The position numbers were made by a program, and so were the translations under genes. 64,000 bases of DNA, from positions 1 through 64,000 of the forward strand of contig NZ_JBBJLN010000008.1 of NCBI RefSeq assembly GCF_037658235.1, read 5' to 3'. This stretch comes from Yunchengibacter salinarum. Its GTDB lineage: Bacteria > Pseudomonadota > Alphaproteobacteria > Sphingomonadales > Kordiimonadaceae. The notes under the pieces were generated by a model. That model searched no databases, was not told where the DNA came from, and saw only the letters and a list, made by a program, of their open reading frames with translations. Position 1 is the stretch's first letter. Each line of letters begins with the position of its first letter. Shown piece after piece: positions 26,078-35,489 of the stretch.

Positions 26078-27421
26078 TCACCGCATCAGCACCATTTCCT
26101 CCGCGCTGGTGGGGTGAATGGCCACGGTGCGGTCGAAATCCGCCTTGGTCAGGCCCGCCTTCACCGCAATCGCCACGCCCTGCATGATTTCCGGCGCATC
26201 CAGCCCGATCATGTGAACGCCCACAACCCGATCCGTGGGGTCATCCACCACCAGCTTGATGTAGGCCCGTTCATCCAGCCCGCCAAGTGTATGTTTCATC
26301 GGCTTGAAGTCGCTCTCATGGGTTCTGACCGCGCTCACGTCCGGGCTTTCATGGGCCTCTTCCTCGGTCAGGCCCACCGTGGCAATGGGCGGGTTGGAAA
26401 AGACCGCGCTCGGCACCGCATCATGTTCCGGCCTGATATCGGCCCCGGCAAAGGTGTTCAACGCGAAGGCATGGCCTTCCTTGATCGCCACAGGCGTAAG
26501 CTGGATACGGTCGGTCACGTCGCCCACGGCCCAGATGCCGTCGCAACTGGTGCGCCCATATGCATCCACCTTCACCGCGCCCTTGTCGTCCAGATCAACG
26601 CCCGCGCCCTCAAGCCCCAGCTTGCGGGTGTTGGGGTGGCGCCCGGTGGCATACATCACCGCGTCGGTCCTGAGCTTGCTGCCATCGGTCAGATGCAGCA
26701 CCAGGCCGCGCGCGTCCTTTTCGATCCGCAGCACATTCACACCGGTCTGAACGGAAATGCCCTTCTTGTTCATTTCCGTGCTCAGGCGGTCCCGGAGTTC
26801 CCGCTCGAACCCGCGCAGAATCTTGTCGCCGCGATAAAGCTGCACCACACGGCTGCCCAGTCCGTTGAAAATGCCGGCGAATTCCACGGCGATATAGCCG
26901 CCGCCCACGATCACCATGCGCTTCGGCAGGCTTTCCAGATGAAAGGCTTCGTTGGAGGTGATGGCGTGCTCGATCCCCGGCACTTCGGGCAGCGAAGGCG
27001 TGCCGCCCGTGGCCACCAGAATGTGTTTCGCCGTGATGGTCTTACCGTTCATGCGCACGGTGTGACGGCGCAGCACTTCCGCGCGGCCTTCCAGTATGGT
27101 GACACCGGCCCGTTCCAGATTGGCGATATACAGGCCGTTCAGGCGGTCGATCTCCCGGTCCTTGTTGGCGATCAGCGTGGGCCAGTCAAAGCGGCTTTCG
27201 CCCACGGTCCAGCCATAACCGGCGGCTTCCTCGAAATCCTCGCGGAAGTGCGCGGCATAGGACAGCAGCTTTTTCGGCACACAGCCCCGGATAACGCAGG
27301 TGCCGCCCACGCGGTATTCCTCCGCAATGGCGACCTTTGCGCCGTTCTGGGCGGCGATACGGGCCGCGCGCACCCCGCCCGACCCCGCACCGATAACGAA
27401 AAGATCATAGTCGAACCGCAT
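26078..27421 (-). CDS. gor: glutathione-disulfide reductase
   Basis: A 447-residue flavoprotein disulfide reductase. The FAD fingerprint is GAGSGG (11-16), the redox-active disulfide GGTCVIRGCVPKK (C42, C47), and the NADPH-binding domain GGGYIAVEFAGIF followed by Arg-containing YRGDKILRGFE. The C-terminal interface has HPTSAEEMV with the catalytic His. RGCVPKK and the arginines for the 2'-phosphate of NADPH point to glutathione reductase rather than dihydrolipoamide dehydrogenase. NADPH would come from the zwf gene further along. The ATG at 27421 follows GGGAGAG seven bases upstream, so I prefer it to the ATG five codons earlier. Divergent from the CoA transferase gene. Confidence 0.93.
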   Translation of the reverse strand: MRFDYDLFVIGAGSGGVRAARIAAQNGAKVAIAEEYRVGGTCVIRGCVPKKLLSYAAHFREDFEEAAGYGWTVGESRFDWPTLIANKDREIDRLNGLYIANLERAGVTILEGRAEVLRRHTVRMNGKTITAKHILVATGGTPSLPEVPGIEHAITSNEAFHLESLPKRMVIVGGGYIAVEFAGIFNGLGSRVVQLYRGDKILRGFERELRDRLSTEMNKKGISVQTGVNVLRIEKDARGLVLHLTDGSKLRTDAVMYATGRHPNTRKLGLEGAGVDLDDKGAVKVDAYGRTSCDGIWAVGDVTDRIQLTPVAIKEGHAFALNTFAGADIRPEHDAVPSAVFSNPPIATVGLTEEEAHESPDVSAVRTHESDFKPMKHTLGGLDERAYIKLVVDDPTDRVVGVHMIGLDAPEIMQGVAIAVKAGLTKADFDRTVAIHPTSAEEMVLMR

Positions 27422-27563
27422 CAAACTCTCCCGCATGTGCGTGAAAACCGGGCTGACATGTACCGGACTTGATCCCGGCGGTCCAGCCCGGCGAACCTTG
27501 CGGGGGGCTGTCGGTTGGGGCTATGCACAACAGATCGGGGGACAGCAGCCAGCGGGGGAACAC

Positions 27564-28700
27564 ATGGCGGGACCACTCAGCGGACTTCGGATCATCGAGA
27601 TGGTGGGCATCGGGCCCGGCCCCTTCGCGGGCATGATGCTGGCCGACATGGGCGCGGAGGTGATCGCCGTGGACCGGGTGGGCGGCGGTGGCATTGGCGA
27701 CCTGCCGGTGGACATCAACCGCCGGGGCAAGAAATCCATCCGGGTGGACATGAAACAGGTGGACGGCGTGGCCGTGGTGCGCGCCCTCGCCCGGTCAGCG
27801 GACGGCCTTTTCGAAGGCTTCCGCCCCGGCGTGATGGAAAGAACCGGTCTCGGCCCGGATGTGCTGCTGGGGGACAATCCGGCACTGGTCTATGGCCGCA
27901 TGACCGGCTATGGCCAGACCGGCCCCCTGGCCGGGCGGGCGGGGCACGACATCAATTATGCCGCGCTGGCCGGGGCGCTGTACAGCATCGGCCCGGCGGA
28001 CGGGCCGCCCACCGTGCCGCTCAATCTGGTGGCGGATTATGGCGGCGGCGGCATGATGCTGGTGGCCGGGCTTCTGGGCGGTCTGTTGCAGGCGAAAACC
28101 AGCGGCCAGGGCCAGGTGGTGGACGTGTCCATGACCGAAGGGGCCAGCCTGCTGATGAGCGTGTTTCATTCCCTCAGGGCCAGCGGCCTGTGGTCAGAGG
28201 CGCGCGGCGTGAACCTGCTGGACGGCGGCGCCCATTTCTATGGCACCTATGAAACCAGCGACGGCGGCTTCATGGCCGTGGGCGCCATCGAGCCACAGTT
28301 CATGGCCGAGTTTCTTCAACTTATGGACCTGCCGCAGGGCTGGCTTTCCGCCCAGATGAGCCCTTCGGCCTGGCCGGAGAAAAAAGCCGCGCTGGCCGCC
28401 CGCTTCAAGGCCCATCCACGCGCCCACTGGCAGGCGGTGTTCGAAGGCTCGGATGCCTGCGTATCCCCCGTCCTGCCCTTCTGGGAAGCGCACGACCATC
28501 CGCAGGCACAGGCCCGGAACAGCTTTGTCACGGTGGACGGCCTGCCCCAGCCCGCGCCCGCGCCGCGCTTCGGGGAAACGCCCGCCGACACGCCCGCGCC
28601 GCCCGTGGCCAGGGGCACGAATACGGACAGTATATTGAAAGACCTTGGCTATGATGCGGCCACATGCGACACGCTCCGCGCCAGCGGCGTGATCGCCTGA
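27564..28700 (+). CDS. CaiB/BaiF family CoA transferase, alpha-methylacyl-CoA racemase-like
   Basis: A 378-residue class III CoA-transferase-fold protein. The N-terminus LSGLRIIEMVGIGPGPFAGMMLADMGAEVI and the region ...RPGVMERTGLGPDVLL, YGRMTGYGQTGPLAGRAGHDINYAALAGAL are the hallmarks of alpha-methylacyl-CoA racemase (AMACR/MCR). The AMACR catalytic His and Asp fall within GRAGHDINY and DGGAHFYGTYETSDGG. It would epimerise the C2 methyl of branched acyl-CoA esters so that they can enter beta-oxidation. The ATG at 27564 has GGGGGAA upstream; the frame is open to 27435 without such a site. Confidence 0.85.
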   Translation: MAGPLSGLRIIEMVGIGPGPFAGMMLADMGAEVIAVDRVGGGGIGDLPVDINRRGKKSIRVDMKQVDGVAVVRALARSADGLFEGFRPGVMERTGLGPDVLLGDNPALVYGRMTGYGQTGPLAGRAGHDINYAALAGALYSIGPADGPPTVPLNLVADYGGGGMMLVAGLLGGLLQAKTSGQGQVVDVSMTEGASLLMSVFHSLRASGLWSEARGVNLLDGGAHFYGTYETSDGGFMAVGAIEPQFMAEFLQLMDLPQGWLSAQMSPSAWPEKKAALAARFKAHPRAHWQAVFEGSDACVSPVLPFWEAHDHPQAQARNSFVTVDGLPQPAPAPRFGETPADTPAPPVARGTNTDSILKDLGYDAATCDTLRASGVIA

Positions 28701-28730
28701 GCGGTGGCCTGACGGGGGGAGCGGCGGGGC

Positions 28731-30164
28731 TCAGGGTGCCTTCACCGCCTCAAAGGCTTCAAGGGCACGGGCGCGGGCGGTCTTGCGGTCCACCATGGGG
28801 GCGGGATAATCCCGGCCAAGCCGCACGCCCGCCGTCTCCAGCACCTTTTTCGGCGCTTCGAACGGCTTGTGCACATAAGCATTGGGCAGGTCCGCCAGTT
28901 CCGGGCACCAGCGGCGCACATAGGCGCCGTGAGGGTCGAATTTCTCACCCTGAAGGACGGGGTTGAAGATGCGAAAATAGGGAGCGGCATCGGCGCCGCA
29001 GCCCGCCACCCACTGCCAGCTTGCGCTGTTGCTGCCGGGGTCCGCGTCCACCAGCGTATCCCAGAACCAGCGCTCACCATCCCGCCAGTGCCAGAGCAGT
29101 TCCTTCACCAGAAAGGACGCCACCACCATGCGCACCCGGTTGTGCATCCAGCCCTGATGCCATAGCTGGCGCATACCCGCATCCACCAGCGGATAGCCGG
29201 TTCGCCCCGCCTGCCAGGCTTTCAGCCGGTCCCCGACGCCCTCATGCCACGGAAACTGCCGCCAGACCGGCTTCAGCGGTTCATGTTTCAGGCCGGGAAA
29301 ATGATAGAGCAGGTGATAGCTGAAATCCCGCCAGCCCAGCTCCCGCAGGAAGGGTTCCACCACGGCCCAGTCCGCCGATCCACAGGCCGCGTGCCAGAGC
29401 TGTCGGGGGCTGATTTCCCCGAAGCGCAGATGCGGCGACAAGCCGGACGTGCCGTCCAGATCGGGGCGGTTTCGATCCGCCTTGTAGGTCAGGATCGGCC
29501 CGTCCAGAAACGCCCGCAGCCGGTCGGCGGCCCCCGCCTCCCCCGGATTCCAGCTTTCCCGCAGGCCGCCTGCCCAGTCCACCGGTTTCGGGTCCAGGTC
29601 CAGCCGCGCCATGGGATGACTGTCCGGCCAGCGATCCGGCGCGGGCAGGGTTTCCGGCACGGGCAGCGGGGCGCCCGGCGCGTCCAGCGTGCGGCAGGCG
29701 CGCCAGAACGGGCTGAACACGGTATAGGGGTCGCCCTTCTGGGTCCGCACCGCCTCCGGCTCCACCAGCACATGGCCGCCGAACCGGCGCACGGCAAGCC
29801 CGCGCGCCTGCGCAGCGTCGTGAAGCGCGTCCTCCCCCCGTCGGCCGGCGGGATCATAGGCACGGGGCACATGCAGCGCGCCCGCGCCCACGGTGTCCGC
29901 CACCGCCATCACCTGATCCGTCAGGTCGCCGCTGCGGATCACCAGATCGCTGCCCATGTGCCGCAACGAGGCGCTGAGGCGCGGCAGGCTCTGGCTCAGC
30001 CACCAGCGGGCGGCGGCGCCAAGGGCCGAATCGCCCGCCGCCGCATCATCCAGAACGAACAGGGGCACCACCGGCGCGCCCGCGCGGGCGGCGTGATACA
30101 GCGCCGGATTGTCGTGCAGGCGCAGGCTGTGAGGCTGGAAAACAACGATAATGGGGGCGGTCAT
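28731..30164 (-). CDS. phrB: deoxyribodipyrimidine photolyase (CPD class I)
   Basis: A 477-residue DNA photolyase/cryptochrome-family protein that splits cyclobutane pyrimidine dimers with blue light. It has an N-terminal alpha/beta antenna domain (IIVVFQPHSLRLHDNPAL) and a C-terminal FAD domain with GYPLVDAGMRQLWHQGWMHN, RMVVASFLVKELLWHWRDGE and DADPGSNSASWQWVAGCGADAAPYFRIFNP. That last block is typical of bacterial class I CPD photolyases. The ATG at 30164 has AAGGAAAGG upstream and aligns with the family start; the frame runs back to 30278. It lies 31 bases from the convergent CoA transferase gene. Confidence 0.93.
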   Translation of the reverse strand: MTAPIIVVFQPHSLRLHDNPALYHAARAGAPVVPLFVLDDAAAGDSALGAAARWWLSQSLPRLSASLRHMGSDLVIRSGDLTDQVMAVADTVGAGALHVPRAYDPAGRRGEDALHDAAQARGLAVRRFGGHVLVEPEAVRTQKGDPYTVFSPFWRACRTLDAPGAPLPVPETLPAPDRWPDSHPMARLDLDPKPVDWAGGLRESWNPGEAGAADRLRAFLDGPILTYKADRNRPDLDGTSGLSPHLRFGEISPRQLWHAACGSADWAVVEPFLRELGWRDFSYHLLYHFPGLKHEPLKPVWRQFPWHEGVGDRLKAWQAGRTGYPLVDAGMRQLWHQGWMHNRVRMVVASFLVKELLWHWRDGERWFWDTLVDADPGSNSASWQWVAGCGADAAPYFRIFNPVLQGEKFDPHGAYVRRWCPELADLPNAYVHKPFEAPKKVLETAGVRLGRDYPAPMVDRKTARARALEAFEAVKAP

Positions 30165-30255
30165 GGCGCGCCTTTCCTTGAACAGGGTGAACCACACCCT
30201 GCTACGCACACACGCCGCCCCCAGGATCACCCGCCCCGGCACAAGGGCCGGGAAG

Positions 30256-30273
30256 GCGGCCCCGAAAGGCCGC
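30256..30273 (-). terminator. possible terminator hairpin after the Entner-Doudoroff operon
   Basis: GCGGCC (30256-30261) and GGCCGC (30268-30273) form a 6-bp G+C stem with a 6-base loop, 11 bases past the eda stop codon. There is no T tract, so if it acts it would not be a classical intrinsic terminator. Confidence 0.3.
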
Positions 30274-30283
30274 ATCACAAGGG

Positions 30284-30922
30284 TTAGGCACTGAGCGCGG
30301 CAGCCTCTTTCGCCGCCTGCGCGGTGGCCTTCTGGTCAACCTTGCCGGCACCATCCCGCTTGACGAGCCAGGAGCCGCCCACAACGGCCACATTGCCCAG
30401 CGCCAGATAATCGGCGGCATTGCCCGGCTTGATGCCGCCCGTGGGGCAGAAGCGCACATCGGGCAGCACCGAGCCCGCGGCCTTCAGAAAGCCGGGGCCG
30501 CCGCTGTCCGCCGCGGGGAAGAATTTGAGATGGGAAAAGCCCTTTTCCCGTGCCTTCATGGCTTCCGACACGGTGGCCACACCGGGCAGGAAGGCCCAGC
30601 CCATGCTTTCCACCGCCAGCGCCAGTTCGTCGGTCAGGCCGGGGCTGACACCGAAGCCCGCCCCCGCGGCGCGGGCCTTTTCCGCCTGCCCGTGGCTGAG
30701 CACCGTACCGGCGCCCACAATGGCATCCGGCAGCGCCTTTGACACGGCTTCGATGCTGTCCAGCGCGCTGTCGTGGCGCAGAGTGATTTCCAGCACGGAG
30801 ACACCGTTTTCAAACAGCGTGGTGCAGGTGGCCACCGCCTCTTCCGGGCCGGTGAAGTTGAGAACCGGGATCACCGGCCCTTTGGCGAAAACGGTATCGA
30901 GCGGAATGGATTCCAGTGTCAT
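30284..30922 (-). CDS. eda: 2-dehydro-3-deoxy-phosphogluconate (KDPG) aldolase
   Basis: A 212-residue class I aldolase that splits KDPG into pyruvate and glyceraldehyde-3-phosphate, the last step of the Entner-Doudoroff pathway. It carries the catalytic Glu segment SVLEITLRH, then GAGTV, the Schiff-base lysine in FSHLKFFPA, and the phosphate-binding CPTGGI. Length matches the family. It is the last gene of the zwf-pgl-edd-eda cluster, 16 bases after edd. It probably also has 4-hydroxy-2-oxoglutarate aldolase activity, as usual in this family. Confidence 0.95.
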   Translation of the reverse strand: MTLESIPLDTVFAKGPVIPVLNFTGPEEAVATCTTLFENGVSVLEITLRHDSALDSIEAVSKALPDAIVGAGTVLSHGQAEKARAAGAGFGVSPGLTDELALAVESMGWAFLPGVATVSEAMKAREKGFSHLKFFPAADSGGPGFLKAAGSVLPDVRFCPTGGIKPGNAADYLALGNVAVVGGSWLVKRDGAGKVDQKATAQAAKEAAALSA

Positions 30923-30938
30923 GCGTCTTTATCCTGAT

Positions 30939-32774
30939 TTACTGAGACGATTCGTGCAGGGCGTGAAAGCCGAAAATGCTGGCGCCTTCCCCGGCCACGC
31001 CCACCCGGTCCCGCATGGGCTGGAACAGGTCACGGCCATAGGTAAGCGGCGAAGCAGGGCGCTCTGCCGGGGTACGGGCCTCGAACTCGGCCTTGTCCAC
31101 CAGCACATCCAGCACGCCGTTTTCCGGGTCCACCAGCATGGGGTCGCCGTCCCGAATCCTGGCGATATTGCCGCCAAGGGCCGCTTCCGGCATCACATGA
31201 ATGGCGGCGGGCACCTTGCCGGATGCGCCGGACATGCGGCCATCGGTCACCAGCGCCACCTTGTAGCCCTTGTCCTGCAACACGCCAAGCGACGGCGTGA
31301 GCTTGTGCAGTTCCGGCATACCATTGGCCGTCGGCCCCTGCCAGCGCACCACGGCAACGAAATCCTTGTTCATCTTGCCGGCCTTGTAGGCGGCGATCAG
31401 GGCTTCCTGATCCTCGAACACCATGGCGGGCGCCTCCACCCGGCGATTGGCGGGCTTGACGGCGGAAATCTTCATCACGCCCTCGCCGATCTTGCCATCC
31501 AGCATGGCAAGCCCGCCGGTGGGCTGGAACGGATTGTCAGCGGGACGGACCACCGTATCGTCGCCCGGCGCTTCACGCACCGGCGCCCAGACGGCGGCAT
31601 CGTCCTTCAGCGTCGGGGCGCCCACATGGCCGCTGAGCGGGCCCTTGCCCGCCACGTGCCGGTCCAGATCATGAAGCAGCTCCGCGCCCAGCAGTTCCCG
31701 CAGCATGAACGGCATCCCGCCCGCCGCCTCAAAGGCGTTCACATCCGCCAGACCATTGGGATAGACCCGCGCCAGCAGCGGCGTGATCGCGGACAGATCG
31801 GCGAAATCGGCCCAGGTCACCTTGTAGCCCGCCGCCGCCGCAATGGCGACGATGTGCAGGGTATGGTTGGTGGACCCGCCGGTGGCCAGCAGCCCCACAA
31901 TGCCGTTGACGATGCTGCGCGCGTCCACGATGTCCGCCAGCCCCACCGGTTCCTTTTCCGTGGCCATTTCCACGATGCGGCGGGCCGCCGCGTCATTCAG
32001 CGCGGCGCGCAGCGGATCGGACGGATTGACAAAAGACGCCCCCGGCAGTTGCAGGCCCATCATTTCCAGCATCATCTGGTTTGAATTGGCGGTGCCGTAA
32101 AAGGTGCAGGTGCCGGGGCTGTGATAGGCCCGGCTTTCGCTTTGCAGCAGTTCCTGGCGGCTGGCATCGCCGGAAGCGTAACGCTGGCGCACCTCCGCCT
32201 TTTCGCTGTTGGAAATGCCGGTTTCCATCGGCCCGGCGGGCACGAAGATGAACGGCATGTGGCCAAAGGACAGCGCCCCGGTCAGCAGGCCCGGCACGAT
32301 CTTGTCGCAAATGCCGAACAGCATACCGCCGTCGAACACATTGTGGGAAAGCGCCACCGCCGTGGACAGGGCGATCACTTCCCGGCTGAACAGCGACAGT
32401 TCCATGCCCGGCTGCCCCTGCGTAACCCCGTCGCACATGGCCGGTGTGCCGCCCGCCATCTGGGCCACGCCGCCATGTGTGATCACCGCCTTTTTCACCA
32501 CATCCAGCATTTCGTGATAAGGGGCGTGGGCGGACAGCATGTCGTTATAGGCGCTGACAATGCCGATATTGGCCACATTCTCATCCGCCGTCAGCTTCTG
32601 CTTTTCCGAATCCGGGCAGGCGGCGATGGCATGGGCCAGATTCCCGCAGGACATGGCATCCCGGCTGGGCCCCGCTTCCCGCATGATGCGGATTTTCTCC
32701 ATATAGCCCGCCCGTGTGGCGCGGGACCGCTCTTCGATGCGCTCGGTGATTTCCTGTAATGTCTGCTTGCTCAT
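30939..32774 (-). CDS. edd: 6-phosphogluconate dehydratase
   Basis: A 611-residue IlvD/Edd-family iron-sulfur dehydratase converting 6-phosphogluconate to KDPG. Iron-sulfur and active-site blocks are SRDAMSCGNLAHAIAACPDS, VSAYNDMLSAHAPYH, GTCTFYGTANSNQMMLEMMG and the C-terminal VTDGRMSGASGKVPAAIHV. Its 604-611 length and the GTCTFYGTANSNQ block mark Edd rather than dihydroxy-acid dehydratase. The ATG at 32774 is preceded by AAGAGGT; an upstream extension to 32966 would overlap pgl and has no family match. It sits between pgl (160 bases upstream) and eda (16 bases downstream). Confidence 0.95.
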   Translation of the reverse strand: MSKQTLQEITERIEERSRATRAGYMEKIRIMREAGPSRDAMSCGNLAHAIAACPDSEKQKLTADENVANIGIVSAYNDMLSAHAPYHEMLDVVKKAVITHGGVAQMAGGTPAMCDGVTQGQPGMELSLFSREVIALSTAVALSHNVFDGGMLFGICDKIVPGLLTGALSFGHMPFIFVPAGPMETGISNSEKAEVRQRYASGDASRQELLQSESRAYHSPGTCTFYGTANSNQMMLEMMGLQLPGASFVNPSDPLRAALNDAAARRIVEMATEKEPVGLADIVDARSIVNGIVGLLATGGSTNHTLHIVAIAAAAGYKVTWADFADLSAITPLLARVYPNGLADVNAFEAAGGMPFMLRELLGAELLHDLDRHVAGKGPLSGHVGAPTLKDDAAVWAPVREAPGDDTVVRPADNPFQPTGGLAMLDGKIGEGVMKISAVKPANRRVEAPAMVFEDQEALIAAYKAGKMNKDFVAVVRWQGPTANGMPELHKLTPSLGVLQDKGYKVALVTDGRMSGASGKVPAAIHVMPEAALGGNIARIRDGDPMLVDPENGVLDVLVDKAEFEARTPAERPASPLTYGRDLFQPMRDRVGVAGEGASIFGFHALHESSQ

Positions 32775-32934
32775 GACGGTACCTCTTGAAGGTCTATGGG
32801 CCCAAGATTGTGGGGCATAAAGGTTTCCGGGCCTGAAATCGCCGGGTCTGCCGCCTCGCGCGTCCGGCTCACTGGACACGCACCATGCGATATAGCGCAG
32901 GATCGGGGCCGGACACATGCCCCGCCGGGTTGTA

Positions 32935-33633
32935 TCAGGGCGCCCAATATACGGTGGCGCGGTCACCCAGCGCCCGCATCACGCGGGCAAAGGGCAGATC
33001 GGTCTCAAGCGTGCGCTCAAGGGCGGTGAACTTGGCCTCCCCGGTCAGCATGACCGCCACATGGCCCGCCGCCAATATGGGCGGCAGGGTCAGGGTCATG
33101 CGGTCCACCTCGTCGCCGGTCACATCGCTTTGATGCGCGCGAATGGCGGCCACGACGCGGCTGCCTTCCGGGTCCATGGCTTCCTCCAGCCCGTGGGCAT
33201 CGGGGAACAGGGACGCGGTGTGGCCATCGGGCCCCATGCCGAGCAGCACGCTGTCAAACGGCAATGGCAGGGCTTCATAGTCGGCGTTCACTTCCGCCGC
33301 CGCCTTGGCGGGCGTGGCATGATCCCGCTTCATGGTGGTGAAGGGGGCCGACGCCGCATGATCCCGCAACAGCTCCCGGCGCACCATGGCGGCATTGGAG
33401 CGGTCATGGCCTTCATCCACCCAGCGTTCATCCACCAGCGCCACATGAATATGGGACCAGTCCAGCGCGCGGCCCGCCATCCGGGCGAACAGCGGCCTGG
33501 GCGTGGACCCGCCGGACACCGCCCAGGCCGCTGCGCCCCTGGCCCTGAGCCCGGCTTCCAGCGCGGCGGCGGTATCCGCCGCCAGAGCCTGGGTCATCGC
33601 CGTTCGGTCGTCGAAGCGTTTGATGGCCACCAT
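32935..33633 (-). CDS. pgl: 6-phosphogluconolactonase
   Basis: A 232-residue protein of the glucosamine-6-phosphate isomerase/6-phosphogluconolactonase family. It hydrolyses 6-phosphogluconolactone made by Zwf. Family blocks are VSGGSTPRPLFARMA, VALVDERWVDEGHDRSN and LLGMGPDGHTASLFP (DGHTAS includes the active-site His). Length and motifs match DevB-type enzymes. It follows zwf by 48 bases and is separated from edd by 160 bases, enough for an extra promoter, though I see no convincing one. Confidence 0.93.
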   Translation of the reverse strand: MVAIKRFDDRTAMTQALAADTAAALEAGLRARGAAAWAVSGGSTPRPLFARMAGRALDWSHIHVALVDERWVDEGHDRSNAAMVRRELLRDHAASAPFTTMKRDHATPAKAAAEVNADYEALPLPFDSVLLGMGPDGHTASLFPDAHGLEEAMDPEGSRVVAAIRAHQSDVTGDEVDRMTLTLPPILAAGHVAVMLTGEAKFTALERTLETDLPFARVMRALGDRATVYWAP

Positions 33634-33681
33634 TGCCTGCTCAACTCCTGTCCTGTGCCGCCATTGCCGGCGCGTGGAATA

Positions 33682-35154
33682 TCAGCTTACGCCGTGATTT
33701 TCATTGAACCAGGCGCGCCCGTCCCGCGCCATCAGGTCATGGGCTTCATACGGGCCCCAGGTGCCTGCCTGATAGGCTTTCATGCCGCGACCGCTGTGTT
33801 CCCAATGGGAAATGATGCGATCCGCCCAGGCCCAGGCATGTTCCACCTCGTCCCGGTGCACGAACAGGCTCTGATCCCCGCGCGCCGCATCCAGAATCAG
33901 GCGCAGATAGGGGCCCATGCGCGGGGCGCCCTGATTGGCGGCCACATCCAGATTCAATTCCACTTCCTTGAGCCGGTCATGGTCCGTCCCCCGGTGCTTC
34001 ACCATCATGCGAAAGGCCAGGTGATCCTGCGGCTGCATACGGATGATGAAACGGTTGGGCGCCATGTCCGTCCCCCAGGCGGCGTTGGGGCTGTGCGGCA
34101 CATCCTTGAACTGGATGACGATTTCGGCGAACCGGTCGGGCAGGCGCTTGCCCGTGCGCAGATAAAAGGGCACACCCGCCCAGCGCCAGTTCTCGATATG
34201 GGTCTTGATGGCGACGAAACTTTCCGTATCGCTTTCGCCTTCAAGCTCCAGGTCTTCCATATAGCCGGGCACGGCCTGCCCGTTCACCGCGCCCGATCCA
34301 TACTGGGCGCGCACCACATTGGCATCAATATCGGCACCGCTGAGCGGCTCCAGCGATTTGAGAACCTTCAGCTTCTCCTCCCGGATGCTGTCCGCGTCCA
34401 GCCGGGCGGGGGGCTCCATCGCGGTCAGGCAGAGAAGTTGCAATTGGTGGCTCTGCACCATGTCCCGCAGCGCGCCGGTCCCCTCATAGAAGGCACCGCG
34501 CCCGGCCACACCCTGATCCTCGGCCAGCGTGATCTGGATATGGTCCACCGTGCGGTTGTTCCACACCTCCTCGAACAGGATATTGGAAAAACGCAGCGCC
34601 AGCAGATTCTGCACCGCTTCCTTGCCCAGATAATGGTCGATACGGAAGACCTGATCTTCCCGGAAATGCTGCGCCACGTCCGCATTGATGGCACGCGCGC
34701 TTTCCAGATCGTGCCCGATGGGCTTTTCCAGCACCAGCCGGGCATGGGGGCCGTTCAGGCCGTATTCGCCGAGCAGGGCGCAGGTGCTGGTGAAAATCTT
34801 GGGCGGAATGGCCAGAAAGTGGACCAGGGGCCGATCCGCACTGCTTTCGATCTCCTTCGACAGGCGCGCCCATTGGTCATCCCCTGCCGTCAGGTTCAGC
34901 GTGACCGGGTGAACGATCTTTGCAAACGATTTCAGGCTGGCCGCGTCGATATCGTCCCGCGGCGGCGTTTCGGCGAACACCTCTTTCAGCCAGTCCGCCA
35001 CGCTCTGCTCGAAATCGGATCGGCTGGTCACATAAATGCGGCTGTCCGCGGGCACATAGCCTGCGCAGAACCCGTTGAACAGCGCGGGCAACAGCTTTTT
35101 GCGGGACAGATCGCCGGCACCGCCGAAGATGATAAGGTCGAAGGATTGGGTCAT
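33682..35154 (-). CDS. zwf: glucose-6-phosphate 1-dehydrogenase
   Basis: A 490-residue G6PDH, the NADP-reducing entry enzyme of the Entner-Doudoroff and oxidative pentose phosphate routes. The nucleotide motif is GGAGDLSRKKL (11-21) and the substrate motif RIDHYLGKEAVQN with the catalytic His. EKPIGHDLESA and a C-terminal FVHRDEVEHAWAWAD also match. First gene of zwf-pgl-edd-eda. The ATG at 35154 has AAGGA ten bases upstream. A perfect 17-base inverted repeat at 35260-35276 in its leader is a candidate operator. NADPH from this step could serve glutathione reductase encoded nearby. Confidence 0.95.
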   Translation of the reverse strand: MTQSFDLIIFGGAGDLSRKKLLPALFNGFCAGYVPADSRIYVTSRSDFEQSVADWLKEVFAETPPRDDIDAASLKSFAKIVHPVTLNLTAGDDQWARLSKEIESSADRPLVHFLAIPPKIFTSTCALLGEYGLNGPHARLVLEKPIGHDLESARAINADVAQHFREDQVFRIDHYLGKEAVQNLLALRFSNILFEEVWNNRTVDHIQITLAEDQGVAGRGAFYEGTGALRDMVQSHQLQLLCLTAMEPPARLDADSIREEKLKVLKSLEPLSGADIDANVVRAQYGSGAVNGQAVPGYMEDLELEGESDTESFVAIKTHIENWRWAGVPFYLRTGKRLPDRFAEIVIQFKDVPHSPNAAWGTDMAPNRFIIRMQPQDHLAFRMMVKHRGTDHDRLKEVELNLDVAANQGAPRMGPYLRLILDAARGDQSLFVHRDEVEHAWAWADRIISHWEHSGRGMKAYQAGTWGPYEAHDLMARDGRAWFNENHGVS

Positions 35155-35489
35155 GGCCGTCCATCCTTAATAAAGCGCGAACAATGGTCAAATGGCCTGC
35201 CGGTCCCGGCGGCCGCACGGGCGGAGCATGTGTCCGGGGGGAGCTTGCCGTCTGCGAAGTTGCCAGACACTGGCAAAAGGGGGCCACAAGGTCAAGGTCA
35301 AGCCCCCGTCCACGCCGATGCGCGGGATCAAAAAAATCGTGATCGGGCGCCGGGGCGCCATACTGTTTCAAAAACGGGTGCTGAAAACGAACCCTGAAAG
35401 ATGGAGGCATCGAGCAGGTGGCGCGCACCGTTCAGGCATGGCCAAATGCCGGCAAGCTGATATGGTTCCCATGGCAGAGGAGAAGGCTT
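35155..35489. other. 335-base intergenic region upstream of zwf and the DUF3429 gene
   Basis: This divergent gap should hold the promoters of both flanking units. I see AAGGATG as the zwf ribosome site, GAGGAGAAGG as that of the plus-strand gene, and the inverted repeat at 35260-35276. No coding frame here looks real, and I found no -10/-35 pair with good spacing on either strand. Confidence 0.6.
35260..35276. promoter_or_regulatory. inverted repeat, candidate operator of the zwf operon
   Basis: TTGCCAGACACTGGCAA is a perfect inverted repeat with 7-base arms and a 3-base centre, 106 bases upstream of the zwf ATG. It has the size of a dimeric repressor site. No regulator of sugar metabolism (HexR, LacI or GntR type) is encoded in the window, so the cognate protein is unknown. 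Confidence 0.45.

Noticed and set aside
28696..28735. CCTGAGC/GCTCAGG repeat spanning the stops of the CoA transferase and photolyase genes
   Set aside because: Seven-base arms with a 26-base loop and no T tract; too weak to call a terminator.
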